Origin: Mycobacterium sp. 236(2023)
GTDB lineage: Bacteria; Actinomycetota; Actinomycetes; Mycobacteriales; Mycobacteriaceae
Length of the DNA stretch: 64,000 nt
Reading direction: 5' to 3'
Assembly: GCF_029623955.1 (NCBI RefSeq)
Contig: NZ_JARSBP010000001.1
Coordinates: 248,001 to 312,000 of the forward strand
The position numbers and the translations under genes are program-made. The notes under the pieces were generated by a model that did no database searches, was not told the DNA's origin, and saw nothing but the letters and a program-made list of their open reading frames with translations. Each line of letters opens with the position of its first letter. The first letter of the stretch is position 1. Below, piece by piece: positions 9,630 through 17,834 of the stretch.

Positions 9630-11282
9630 CTACTTGATGGCGAAGGAGGAGTAGTCCTGGTTGAACAGCAGATGGTGATAGGACTTGTCGAAGTCCATCC
9701 GCTCGGACAGGAACGTCGTGAACTGCTCGTTGCCGTACGGGGCCCAGACCGCCTGCTCCATGTAGGCGCGGTCGAGGTCGGCGTAGGCCTGTTCGACACC
9801 TTCGTCGGTCAGCTGCTTGGTGAGCAGTTCGTCCATCGTGGCGTTGTTGGCTGCGATGTTGGCCCGCGACAGGTTGTTGCCGTTGGTCGGCAGAATGCTG
9901 TCGCCGTGCAACAGCGGGCGGAAGAAGTCGTCGGGGTGCGGGAAATCTTGGAACCAGTCGGCGAATCCGGTGTCGACGTCGGGGGTGGACTGGTTGCCGA
10001 TGGTGGTCCAGTAGACGTCACCGGCGATGACCTTCAGCGTGGCGTTGAAGCCCAGCTGGGTGAGCAGGTCGTGGTAGTACTCACCGATGCGCTTACGGTC
10101 GGGCTCGTCGTCCGTCCAGACCGTGATATCTCGGTCGGCCGGATTTGCTTCGGCAAGAAGCTGTTTCGCTTTGTCCATGTCGGGGCCGGGGTAGAGCTCG
10201 TACTCCTGATAGCCCGGCATGCCCGGTGGCAGCACCTGCTGTGTCGGATGCAGCCTGCCACCGAAGATCCGGTTCAGCGCTTCGGGGTCGATCGCGTAGT
10301 TGATGGCCTGACGCACCTTGAGGTCGTTGAACGGTGCGCGCTCGGTGTTCATGAACATGTAGTACGTGTTGATCGAGTCCTCCATCCGGAACCGCTCGGA
10401 GTAACGCGATTTCAGCTCCTGCAACCGGTCCGACGGAGGTGGGTCGATCATGAAATCGACCTTGTTCTGGATGATGTCGGTGACCTGGGCGCTCTGGTTC
10501 TTGTTCTCGATGAGCGTGATCTTGTCGACTCCCGCGTCGGCGACCTCGGAGGCCCCGGCGTCCTTGACGGTCTGGAAGTTCGGGTTGCGTTCCATCGTCA
10601 ACGTCCGCGGTGCGTCGACGGAGCTGAACATGAACGGTCCGCTCGACGGCGGCGGGTTGTTCGTCGCGTCCTCCGTCAACGGTGTCGACGGCGGGACCGG
10701 TGCGGCGAACATCAATCCGAGCAGATTGTCGAATGTGCCATTGGGAGCGGTCAACTGGATGGTGATGTCGCCTGTCGCGTCATCGGTGGTGATGCCCGAG
10801 ATGGTGTCGGCGGTGCCGTCGGCGTACTCTTTGGCACCCGCGATGACGTCGTAGAACACCGAGCCACCCGAATCCGCTTTGAACAGGCGCTGAATCGCAT
10901 AGGTGAAGTCCGACGCCTTGATCGGAGTGCCGTCCGAATACTTCATATCGGGACGCAGTTTGAGCTTGTAGGTCAGGCCGTCCGGGGAGATCTCGGGGAG
11001 GGCTTCGGCCAGGCCGGGCACCACTTCGGTGCCCTCCTTACCCGCGGCGTGCTTGTAGGTGAGCAAAGGCGTGTAGACGTTCCACAGCACCTCCCAACCC
11101 TCCAGCGTGTACGACAGCTGCGGGTCGATGTAGTCGGGGAATGACGTTGCGTTGATGGTGATGTCACCGCCCTCGCCGCCTCCGGAGCTGTCATCGCTGC
11201 CGCAGGCGGCCACCCCGAAGGCGGACAAGGCTGCGATGCAGGCGACGATCAGTGCTTTCCGCGCCACGCGCAGTGTGTGCAT
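9630..11282 (-). CDS. Peptide/nickel-type ABC transporter substrate-binding lipoprotein
   Basis: 550 residues, the usual size of SBP_bac_5 proteins. The signal peptide ends in a lipobox (GVAAC, Cys at about 27), so it should be tethered to the outer face of the membrane. Family words include the N-terminal DPQLSYTLEGWEVLWNVY region and the conserved RQAINYAIDPEALNRI stretch. It is the first gene of the operon and sets substrate specificity. Which peptide, opine or other solute it binds cannot be told from sequence. No regulator gene lies beside the operon. Confidence 0.92.
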   Translation of the reverse strand: MHTLRVARKALIVACIAALSAFGVAACGSDDSSGGGEGGDITINATSFPDYIDPQLSYTLEGWEVLWNVYTPLLTYKHAAGKEGTEVVPGLAEALPEISPDGLTYKLKLRPDMKYSDGTPIKASDFTYAIQRLFKADSGGSVFYDVIAGAKEYADGTADTISGITTDDATGDITIQLTAPNGTFDNLLGLMFAAPVPPSTPLTEDATNNPPPSSGPFMFSSVDAPRTLTMERNPNFQTVKDAGASEVADAGVDKITLIENKNQSAQVTDIIQNKVDFMIDPPPSDRLQELKSRYSERFRMEDSINTYYMFMNTERAPFNDLKVRQAINYAIDPEALNRIFGGRLHPTQQVLPPGMPGYQEYELYPGPDMDKAKQLLAEANPADRDITVWTDDEPDRKRIGEYYHDLLTQLGFNATLKVIAGDVYWTTIGNQSTPDVDTGFADWFQDFPHPDDFFRPLLHGDSILPTNGNNLSRANIAANNATMDELLTKQLTDEGVEQAYADLDRAYMEQAVWAPYGNEQFTTFLSERMDFDKSYHHLLFNQDYSSFAIK

Positions 11283-11516
11283 TGCAATTCCCCTGCTTTG
11301 TCGGCGGTGTCCAGTACAGCTCTACGCCTCTGCGCGGGCCGCTATGGAGTTTTGTGGAAATTTCCCGGACGGCAACTCGAGCTTCACAGCTTTCTTCCAG
11401 GTTGTTCATTGCGGGGGTTTTCGAGTGCACGACGAAAACGGAGGTGGCAGTGGCTTTTTCGTGCGCGTCAATGACGATCGAACAAATTGCTGTAATTGCG
11501 AAGCAGTGGACTTCGA

Positions 11517-11566
11517 GTGTGCGCCCAGATCGGTGTTCCAACCGATCCTGCGATCTGAGCGCACAC
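11517..11566. terminator. Nested inverted repeat, candidate terminator in a 295-bp intergenic gap
   Basis: The gap 11283-11577 contains no gene I can support. Near its right end are an outer 8-bp pair (11517-11524 with 11559-11566), a middle 6-bp pair (11527-11532 with 11551-11556) and a competing inner 7-bp hairpin (11528-11534 with 11541-11547). It lies 11 nt beyond the stop of the minus-strand gene that ends at 11578, so it most simply terminates that gene. There is no T-run. The rest of the gap is presumably the promoter and leader of the importer operon. Confidence 0.45.
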
Positions 11567-11577
11567 TGTGTCGACTT

Positions 11578-12300
11578 CTAAGGCGTTGTTGCAGTGGTCT
11601 TTTCGAGCCAGCGTCGACCGGCCTTGACGGCGCGGGAAAGGGCACCCCACTCGCCGATGTACGCGGCCACCGCCCCGACGCCGGGGAGCAGCCCGAGGTA
11701 GCGGATGGGTCCGCGAGGATGCGGACGCTTGGCCAGTTCATCACCGATGGCGTCGAAGAGGCCCACGAGATTCCAGACGGCTTTGACGATCCCCGACGGG
11801 CTGTGCGGCAGCGACGCCAGTGGCCTGCTGGTGTCACCGTCGTAGACGACGACGGACAGATCCCTGCCGCAGAGCACCGATGCCAGCATGCGTACCTGGG
11901 TCCGTTGATCGGTGACGCCGAGCTCGCGGGCGACCGCGCACAGCGCGACCGCCTGGCTGACGAACCCCAGCAGGTCCTGGATCGGCAGCTGGCGGGCGAC
12001 GACGCCGAGCGCGCCGGGGAACGCGACGGGCAGGGTGTTCAGCGCGCCGACCCGCCACACCCACCAGTGGATCCGCGCGTCGACGTCCATGTCGTCCCAC
12101 GCCGGGGTGCCGGGCACGTCGATAGCGTTGAGCACCCGTCCGATGGCATCGTCGCGACGCTTGAGGTCGAACGGATCGGTTTCCCAGAGCACGTCGAGCA
12201 ACGGGTTGATGATCCGCACCGCGCCGGTCAGGACCGCCTCGACCCCGGCGTCCGTGATCTGCACGTCGGGTGCCGGCAGGGAGGACAACAGCAGGTTCAC
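11578..12300 (-). CDS. Conserved hypothetical protein with hydrophobic segments
   Basis: 240 residues from a GTG at 12300. I do not recognise the family. The protein has an acidic N-terminal part with Trp-rich stretches (HWWVWRVGALN) and then several weakly hydrophobic helices (LPIQDLLGFVSQAVALCAVAREL, GLLPGVGAVAAYIGEW), compatible with membrane association rather than clear transmembrane spans. It is followed by a nested hairpin and preceded by the SDR gene on the same strand with about 40 nt between them, so the two may be co-transcribed. Confidence 0.7.
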   Translation of the reverse strand: MNLLLSSLPAPDVQITDAGVEAVLTGAVRIINPLLDVLWETDPFDLKRRDDAIGRVLNAIDVPGTPAWDDMDVDARIHWWVWRVGALNTLPVAFPGALGVVARQLPIQDLLGFVSQAVALCAVARELGVTDQRTQVRMLASVLCGRDLSVVVYDGDTSRPLASLPHSPSGIVKAVWNLVGLFDAIGDELAKRPHPRGPIRYLGLLPGVGAVAAYIGEWGALSRAVKAGRRWLEKTTATTP

Positions 12301-12337
12301 CGTCTCATCATGACCTGCGGGCCCTCACCTCAAACGT

Positions 12338-13117
12338 CTAGAACTTCAGATAGCCGCCGTCGAGGCGCAGCACGTCGCCGGTGTGGTAGCTGCTGGCCGG
12401 GCTCGCAAGATAAACCGCGACACCGGCGACGTCGTCGGCGCCACCCCATCGCCGGGCCGGAACGCGCGGCAGCACCCGCGAGCTGAAGCGCTCGTCAGCC
12501 AGCCCCTCGGCCGTCATCTCGGTGTCGAACCAGCCCGGCGCCACCGTGTTGGCGCGGATGCCGTGCTTGGCGAGTTCGACGGCGAAACTGTCCACCATGG
12601 AGGTCACACCGGCCTTCGATGCGGCGTAGGCGGGTTGTCGGGGCATGCCCTGGAACGCGCCGAGGCTCGAAACTCCGACCAGGCTGCCTCCGTGTCCGGC
12701 TGCGACCATCTGCCGGGCCGCTTCCCGCAGGGTCAGGAACACGCCGTCGAGGTCGACCCGGGTCACCGAGCGAAACTCCTCCAGCGAAGTGTCAAGGACG
12801 GGAGTGAACTTTCCGCGGATGCCTGCGTTGGCAAAACAGGAGTCCAGCCGGCCCAATTCGTCCCGGATGTGGGCCATCGCATCGGTGACGGCCCGCTCGT
12901 CGGTGACATCGCACGCCACCGGCAGCACCGGGTTGCCGTGGGCGCGCAGCGACGCGGCGGCGTCGTCGAGGCGAGCGGCGCTGCGGCCGATGATCGCGAC
13001 GGCGGCGCCCGCGCGGGCGAGCCCGTCGGCCATCCCGAGCCCGATCCCCGAACCTCCGCCCGTGACGACGGCGACGTGGCCGGTGAGATCGAACGGGTTG
13101 GCCTCGGTTCTGGTCAC
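12338..13117 (-). CDS. Short-chain dehydrogenase/reductase (classical SDR)
   Basis: 259 residues from a GTG at 13117 preceded by AAGG; a GTG at 13141 with no ribosome site is the alternative. Cofactor motif TGGGSGIG, NAG at the end of strand 4 (FANAG), catalytic Ser in VSSLGAF and the YAASK pair are all present, followed by the PGW segment after strand 6. The Arg after strand 2 (IIGRSAARL) points to NADP or mixed cofactor use; the substrate is unknown. Confidence 0.9.
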   Translation of the reverse strand: MTRTEANPFDLTGHVAVVTGGGSGIGLGMADGLARAGAAVAIIGRSAARLDDAAASLRAHGNPVLPVACDVTDERAVTDAMAHIRDELGRLDSCFANAGIRGKFTPVLDTSLEEFRSVTRVDLDGVFLTLREAARQMVAAGHGGSLVGVSSLGAFQGMPRQPAYAASKAGVTSMVDSFAVELAKHGIRANTVAPGWFDTEMTAEGLADERFSSRVLPRVPARRWGGADDVAGVAVYLASPASSYHTGDVLRLDGGYLKF

Positions 13118-13307
13118 GCCCGTGACCTTACTGAGTGGCACATCCGCTGAGCACCGGGGTCACAGCTCTACTCAGGTTGCTCGCCGCGAGACGCCAAAAG
13201 AGACGTAGTGGACTACGCAAGAACTCCTCTCCTGCGGCGGCTTAGCTCGGAATCAGCTGACGCGAGGTCAGCCAAACACATTCACGAGGGGATCCGAGGA
13301 CACTTCC

Positions 13308-13685
13308 ATGACCATCAAACTGACTGCTCGAACACTGGCCCAAACGGCTGCCATCGCCGCCGCTCTGACGGCAGTTGCCGCGCCGGCCCCGGCGCTGGCC
13401 GCACCTGACCTGCCCTATGGGCCCGACACCTGTATCCAAGGCCTGGTGTGGCGGGAGGCCCGCCCCGGCGACACCGTCTGCGTCACACCGGGATTCCGCT
13501 CCAGCACGGCGGCGCAGAACAGCGCCCCGTACGCCAACAAGGTGCCCGCCAGCATCAACTGCGTGTCCGGATTCGTGTGGCGGGAGGCCTTCGACGGGGA
13601 CATCATCTGCGTCACGCCGGATATTCGTTCACAGAACTGGGCCGCCAACGCAGCCGCACAGCAGAACTACCAGCGCAACAACTGA
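13308..13685 (+). CDS. Small secreted protein with two Cys-WREA repeats
   Basis: 125 residues with a signal peptide (about 1-31, cleavage near ALA-A). The mature part consists of two copies of an approximately 25-residue unit: Cys, two residues, G, one residue, VWREA, two residues, GD, two residues, CVTP, two residues, RS. The copies start near residues 43 and 84, so the four cysteines probably form one disulfide per repeat. No enzyme motif is seen. The gene has its own promoter region (13150-13307) and is convergent with the FAD monooxygenase gene, with a strong hairpin between them. Confidence 0.85.
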   Translation: MTIKLTARTLAQTAAIAAALTAVAAPAPALAAPDLPYGPDTCIQGLVWREARPGDTVCVTPGFRSSTAAQNSAPYANKVPASINCVSGFVWREAFDGDIICVTPDIRSQNWAANAAAQQNYQRNN

Positions 13686-13692
13686 ACGGGGC

Positions 13693-14922
13693 TCACGCCG
13701 GCCTTCGTCGCGCGAAGGCCGGCGCTCGCTCGGGCAGCACGCCCACCCCGACCAGGTAGGCGGGTATCGCCGTCACCCACGGGGCGCGTTCGACCACACC
13801 GGCAAACCGGGGAAGCGGCGCGGTGCCGCCGCGCACGATCGGGCCGAGCATTCGCTTGTCCATCTGCAGCTGGAATTCCTGCGTCACCGCGGTCGGGACG
13901 ATGCGACGACGTTGCACCGCCGCGAGGTCCTTGTCGGACACCGTGCCACTGCGCAACGGTTCGGCCAGAAGCCGTGCCGCTGCCACCCCATCCTGGACGG
14001 CGACGTTGATTCCGACGCCACCGGCCGGTGACATCGCATGCGCGGCGTCTCCGATGCAGAGGAGACCGGGAGTGTGCCAGCGGCGCAACCGATTCAGCTT
14101 GACGTCCAGCATCTTGACGTCGTCGAGGGTGGTGATCGAGTCGACGGTGTCGCCTGCTTCGGGCAGGAGCTCGAGGACGTCCGCGCGGAACGCCGCGAGA
14201 CCGCGGGCACGTTCGGCGGCATCGCTGCCCTTGGGGATGAGCAAGGCGATCTGCAGGTAGCCCTCGCGCGGAATGACGATCATCGCCTTGCCCGGCTTCA
14301 TGCGCGGCACCAACGTGTAGATCGTGTTGTCCCGGTGCCGGGGCAACCGGAACCACCACACGTCGAAGCTCACCGGGAACTCGCGGACCTCGAGGCCGGC
14401 GTCGCGCCGGACGAGCGACGCGCGCCCGTCGCATCCGATGGTGAGGTCGGCACGAAGTTCACCCTCACCGTCGAGGTCGCGATACCGGACGCCGGCGACG
14501 CGGCCGCCGTCGTGCACAAGCCCGATCACCTCGGTGTTCATCCGCAGCGTGTACGTGGGTTCGGCGGTGCCCGCCTCGGCGAGCAGGTTGAGCAGATCCC
14601 ACTGCGGAACCATCGCGATGTAGGGATGAGGAAGTCCGCGCAGCCGGCTGAAGTCGACCATCGTCACCGAGCGGCCCGGTGCGACGTCGAACTGGGCCTT
14701 GCTGATCCGGCTGTGCGGCAGTGCCTCGAACTTGGGCCACAGCCCGAGCTCGTCGAGAAGCCTCAATGTGGTGGGATGCACTGTGTCGCCGCGGAAGTCG
14801 CGCAGGAAGTCCGCATGCTTCTCCAGCACGGTGACGTCGACGCCGCCGCGCGCGAGGATCAGCCCCAGCACCATGCCGGCGGGGCCTCCCCCGACGACGA
14901 CGCAGGTGGTCCTTGTGGTCAT
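13693..14922 (-). CDS. FAD-dependent aromatic-hydroxylase-type monooxygenase
   Basis: 409 residues of the p-hydroxybenzoate-hydroxylase superfamily. An N-terminal dinucleotide fold (VVGGGPAGMVLGLILARGG with the E of LEKH at the end of strand 2), the mid-protein DG motif (IGCDGRASLVRR) and the C-terminal GD motif (CIGDAAHAMSPAGGVGINVA) are all visible. These enzymes use NAD(P)H and O2 to hydroxylate aromatic or polyketide-like substrates. Nothing beside it indicates a pathway; the flanking genes encode small secreted proteins. Confidence 0.9.
   Translation of the reverse strand: MTTRTTCVVVGGGPAGMVLGLILARGGVDVTVLEKHADFLRDFRGDTVHPTTLRLLDELGLWPKFEALPHSRISKAQFDVAPGRSVTMVDFSRLRGLPHPYIAMVPQWDLLNLLAEAGTAEPTYTLRMNTEVIGLVHDGGRVAGVRYRDLDGEGELRADLTIGCDGRASLVRRDAGLEVREFPVSFDVWWFRLPRHRDNTIYTLVPRMKPGKAMIVIPREGYLQIALLIPKGSDAAERARGLAAFRADVLELLPEAGDTVDSITTLDDVKMLDVKLNRLRRWHTPGLLCIGDAAHAMSPAGGVGINVAVQDGVAAARLLAEPLRSGTVSDKDLAAVQRRRIVPTAVTQEFQLQMDKRMLGPIVRGGTAPLPRFAGVVERAPWVTAIPAYLVGVGVLPERAPAFARRRPA
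13696..13724. terminator. 12-bp perfect hairpin between convergent genes
   Basis: Arms 13696-13707 and 13713-13724 are perfect reverse complements around a 5-nt loop. The hairpin begins 11 nt after the stop of the WREA-repeat gene and occupies the last codons of the convergent monooxygenase gene (stop at 13693). No U-run follows, but GC-rich stems of this kind can terminate transcription in mycobacteria. It would serve the plus-strand gene. Confidence 0.6.
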
Positions 14923-15035
14923 GACGTCATCGTTGCCGACCGGGCGGAGACGGGCGAACGTTTCGGCAACTTGGCCCCTCGTGTCGACTGGAAGGCGTAG
15001 CGTCCGACCTACCAGACAGTCAATTAGGGGGAACG

Positions 15036-15275
15036 ATGCGAAAACTGGTCATGTCGGGAGCTGCGGCGGCGATGCTGCTGGGTTCCCTGGGCACCGCGGG
15101 CATCGCGAATGCGGGCCAAGCGACACTTCCCACCCCTGACCCCGTCGTGCAGATGCTGCCGAAGACGCCCTCCACGGACCTGCTGGATTGCTATGGCACC
15201 ACCGGCAACATGGGCTGCGGGCCTGGCTGGTTCTGGCGTGACGGCTGGCGCGGCTGGGCCTGCTACCCCTGCTGA
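15036..15275 (+). CDS. Very small secreted Cys/Trp-rich protein
   Basis: 79 residues preceded by a strong GGGGG ribosome site. A signal peptide of about 26 residues ends at ANA-G. The mature peptide is about 53 residues with four cysteines (near 52, 60, 76 and 79) and a Trp-rich C-terminal third (GPGWFWRDGWRGWACYPC). Two disulfides are likely. No family is recognised. It lies 17 nt upstream of another exported protein gene, so the two are probably co-transcribed. Confidence 0.75.
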   Translation: MRKLVMSGAAAAMLLGSLGTAGIANAGQATLPTPDPVVQMLPKTPSTDLLDCYGTTGNMGCGPGWFWRDGWRGWACYPC

Positions 15276-15292
15276 CGATGAGGACTGACACG

Positions 15293-15835
15293 ATGATCAA
15301 GAAGACGCTGTCTGTCGCGGCAGGCGCCGCAGCAATGACATGTGGGGTAGTCGTCGGCGGATTCACAACCGCCGCAGCACAACCCATCGACTATGCGACT
15401 CTGCCCGTCAATCCGAACGCGGTCACCGATTCCTCGGCGTGGGTTGCGGAAGCGCCCGTAACGAACCCGGAGGGGCAGCCCGGTGTGATGGCGTTGTTCA
15501 CCCATCGCGACGGCAGTCGCACGGTGACCGACACGATCCTGGTACTCGACGACGCCGCCGGCGCGGCATCGGTGTTGAGCCAGGGACGTGCGGGGCTGGG
15601 AAGCGAGATTGCGAACGCGACGACGCAGCCCGCGCCGGTTGGGACCGACGGGATGATCACCAGCGGAACGTCTTTGGACAACTCCCGGTCCATCTCGGCG
15701 CTGACCTTTACCGAGGGCAACACCGTCACCACGATCGAGTTCGAAGGTGCTCCCACCGACCCGGTGCCGCCGGACCTCGTCATCGACTACGGCCGCATGC
15801 AGGCAAGCGCGATTCAGGCGGCCTTGTCTGCCTGA
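15293..15835 (+). CDS. Secreted hypothetical protein
   Basis: 180 residues from the ATG at 15293, which has GAGGA 8 nt upstream; an upstream ATG at 15278 lacks a site. A signal peptide ends near TTAAAQ. The mature domain (about 150 residues) has alternating hydrophobic strands (DSSAWVAEAP, GVMALFTHRDGSRTVTDTILVL, SISALTFTEGNTVTTIEFEG) and no catalytic motif. It resembles exported mycobacterial beta-rich proteins of unknown role. It follows the Cys/Trp-rich peptide gene at 15036. Confidence 0.8.
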   Translation: MIKKTLSVAAGAAAMTCGVVVGGFTTAAAQPIDYATLPVNPNAVTDSSAWVAEAPVTNPEGQPGVMALFTHRDGSRTVTDTILVLDDAAGAASVLSQGRAGLGSEIANATTQPAPVGTDGMITSGTSLDNSRSISALTFTEGNTVTTIEFEGAPTDPVPPDLVIDYGRMQASAIQAALSA

Positions 15836-16117
15836 CGGATCCACCTCGTGTTCCTCAGCCCGGGCCGCGGTCACGAGGGCGACCCGTAGAGGATGCGGGT
15901 TTTCGACGCTTCCGTCGCACTTCCGCGCGTCCGGCGAGGTCGACGGCCAGGTTCAGATCCATCAGGTAGAGGGCGGCATCGGCTGCTGCGAGGAGGAGTT
16001 GGGAACAGCCAAGGAGGCCCGCGAGCACCTACCGGGCGGTCCGACGATGGGAAGTCGCTGAGAGCGCGGCGATTCACCATTGCGCATTTTGGCTGGTGGG
16101 TTACGGTCTGGGGCATT

Positions 16118-16906
16118 ATGGATCTGCACCTGACGGGTAAGACCGCAGTCGTGACCGGGGCGAGCAAAGGCATCGGGTTGGCGATCGCCGGGGCGCTGGT
16201 TGATGCCGGGGCGTTCGTCATCGCGGGCGCCCGTACGTGCAGTGACGAGCTTCGCGAGCTTGAGGCTGCGGGTAACGCGACGTTTGTGCCCGTTGATCTG
16301 GCAGCCGCAGACCAACCGGCGCAGCTGATTTCGGCCGCCGTCGAGCGTGGCGGGCTGGACATCCTGGTCAACAATGTCGGCGCCGCGACGCCCCGTCCAG
16401 GCGGATTCGCCACAGTGACCGACGACGAGTGGAACGCCACCTGGAACCTCGGTGTGATGGCCGCTGTGCGGACCACCCGCGCGGCCATCCCCGAACTTCT
16501 CAAGAGCGAGAGCGGGTCGATCGTCATGATCGGTTCGGTGAACGCATTTCTGCCCGACCCTGCCCTACCGGACTATTGCGCCATCAAAGCCGCGCTGACC
16601 AACCTGACGAAAGGGTTGTCGAAAGAGTTGGGGCCCAAAGGTATCCGCGTCAACTCCGTCAGCCCCGGCCCTGTCGTCACCCCGTTGTGGTTCGGCGACG
16701 GCGGCGTCGCGAGCACGTTCGCCGACGCCAGCGGGCAATCGCCGGAGGACGTCGCGCAGTCCGTCGTGGAGAACACGCCGCTGGGACGATTCAGCACCCC
16801 GGCCGAGGTGGCCGATCTTGTGGTGTTCCTGGCCAGCGACCGCGCCGCGAACATCACCGGAGCCGACATGACCATCGACGCCGGGATGATTACGACCGTC
16901 CGATAG
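16118..16906 (+). CDS. Short-chain dehydrogenase/reductase
   Basis: 262 residues from the ATG at 16118; the open frame continues upstream but that part does not look like protein. The TGASKGIG cofactor motif, NNVG, catalytic Ser in IGSVNAF and YCAIK (Tyr-x3-Lys) are visible, followed by SPGPV. The 282 bp upstream (15836-16117) hold nothing I can support. The gene lies 106 bp before the molybdenum hydroxylase FAD gene on the same strand and could belong to the same pathway, for example oxidising an alcohol before or after hydroxylation; that link is inferred from position only. Confidence 0.9.
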   Translation: MDLHLTGKTAVVTGASKGIGLAIAGALVDAGAFVIAGARTCSDELRELEAAGNATFVPVDLAAADQPAQLISAAVERGGLDILVNNVGAATPRPGGFATVTDDEWNATWNLGVMAAVRTTRAAIPELLKSESGSIVMIGSVNAFLPDPALPDYCAIKAALTNLTKGLSKELGPKGIRVNSVSPGPVVTPLWFGDGGVASTFADASGQSPEDVAQSVVENTPLGRFSTPAEVADLVVFLASDRAANITGADMTIDAGMITTVR

Positions 16907-17012
16907 CGCGCACCGCTTCGCCGGGAATTCCGGCGCAATCACACACCGGGCCATACAGTCACTCCGGACAGCGCCGCGCCGTCAGCCACGGCCATCGCAG
17001 CGAGAGAGCTCT

Positions 17013-17834
17013 ATGGACATCAACAGCATCACCGAAGTGGTCCGCCGCCCCACTGATCCGCTGGGATCACCGTGGCGACCGGGGGATGCCTGGTTGGCCG
17101 GCGGGACGTGGTTGTTCTCCGATCAGCAACCCGACCTGCGGCGGCTCATCGACCTGGCTCCACTGGGATGGGACGAACTGGTGGCCGACGAGACGGGACT
17201 GTACATCGGCGCCATGTGCACCATCGCCGATCTGTACGCTTTCGCGGCGCCGGCGGAATGGGTGGCGGCCGGAGTTCTACACGTCAGCTGCGAGGCGTTC
17301 CTCGCGTCGTTCAAGGTGTGGAACTCGGCGACGGTCGGCGGCAACATCTGCATGTCGCTGCCCGCCGGGCCGATGATCACGCTGACTGTCGCGCTGGAAG
17401 CCACCTACACGCTGCAGGCGACCGATGGCACCCAACGCCGGGTCGCTGCCATCGATTTCGTCTCGGGGAACCACGAGAACGTGCTGTCTACGGGCGAGGC
17501 CCTGCGCTGCGTGCACATCCCGGCGCGCACACTCCAGAAGCGGCATCTCCACAGGAGGTTCTGCCTCACCAAGATGGGCCGGTCGACCATCTTCATGGTC
17601 GCCACACAAACGTTCGGCACCGACGACATGTCGGTGACGATCACCGCGGGCACCACGCGGCCGATTCAGCTGCAGTTCGACGCATTGCCCAGTCACGCCG
17701 AATTGCGTTCTGCCATCGACGCTTTACCCGAGGACATCTGGTTCGCCGACCCGAATGGCACGCCCGCACACCGACGGCACCTCGCGCGGCATTACGCCGA
17801 GGAGATGCGTATCGAGCTTGAGGCTTCAGCATGA
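17013..17834 (+). CDS. Molybdenum hydroxylase FAD-binding (medium) subunit
   Basis: 273 residues, close to CoxM/XdhB medium subunits. FAD contacts are seen at LAGGTWLF (about 28-35) and in the second motif SATVGGNI (about 108-115). It passes electrons from the Fe-S clusters to NAD or another acceptor. Its stop overlaps the start of the next gene by 4 nt (ATGA), so the two are translationally coupled and form one enzyme. No extra Cys-rich insertion is present, unlike the PaoB-like protein at 61251. Confidence 0.9.
   Translation: MDINSITEVVRRPTDPLGSPWRPGDAWLAGGTWLFSDQQPDLRRLIDLAPLGWDELVADETGLYIGAMCTIADLYAFAAPAEWVAAGVLHVSCEAFLASFKVWNSATVGGNICMSLPAGPMITLTVALEATYTLQATDGTQRRVAAIDFVSGNHENVLSTGEALRCVHIPARTLQKRHLHRRFCLTKMGRSTIFMVATQTFGTDDMSVTITAGTTRPIQLQFDALPSHAELRSAIDALPEDIWFADPNGTPAHRRHLARHYAEEMRIELEASA

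Noticed and set aside
9339..11144. A 601-codon open frame on the plus strand opposite the importer binding protein and permease
   Set aside because: It is antisense to well supported genes, its composition is Val/Gly/Arg-rich as expected from GC3 codon bias on the other strand, and it matches no family.
15836..16117. Open frames in the gap before the SDR gene considered as a small gene
   Set aside because: Codon patterns are not protein-like beyond short stretches, there is no ribosome site, and both strands give similarly weak frames; the upstream extension of the SDR was rejected for the same reason.
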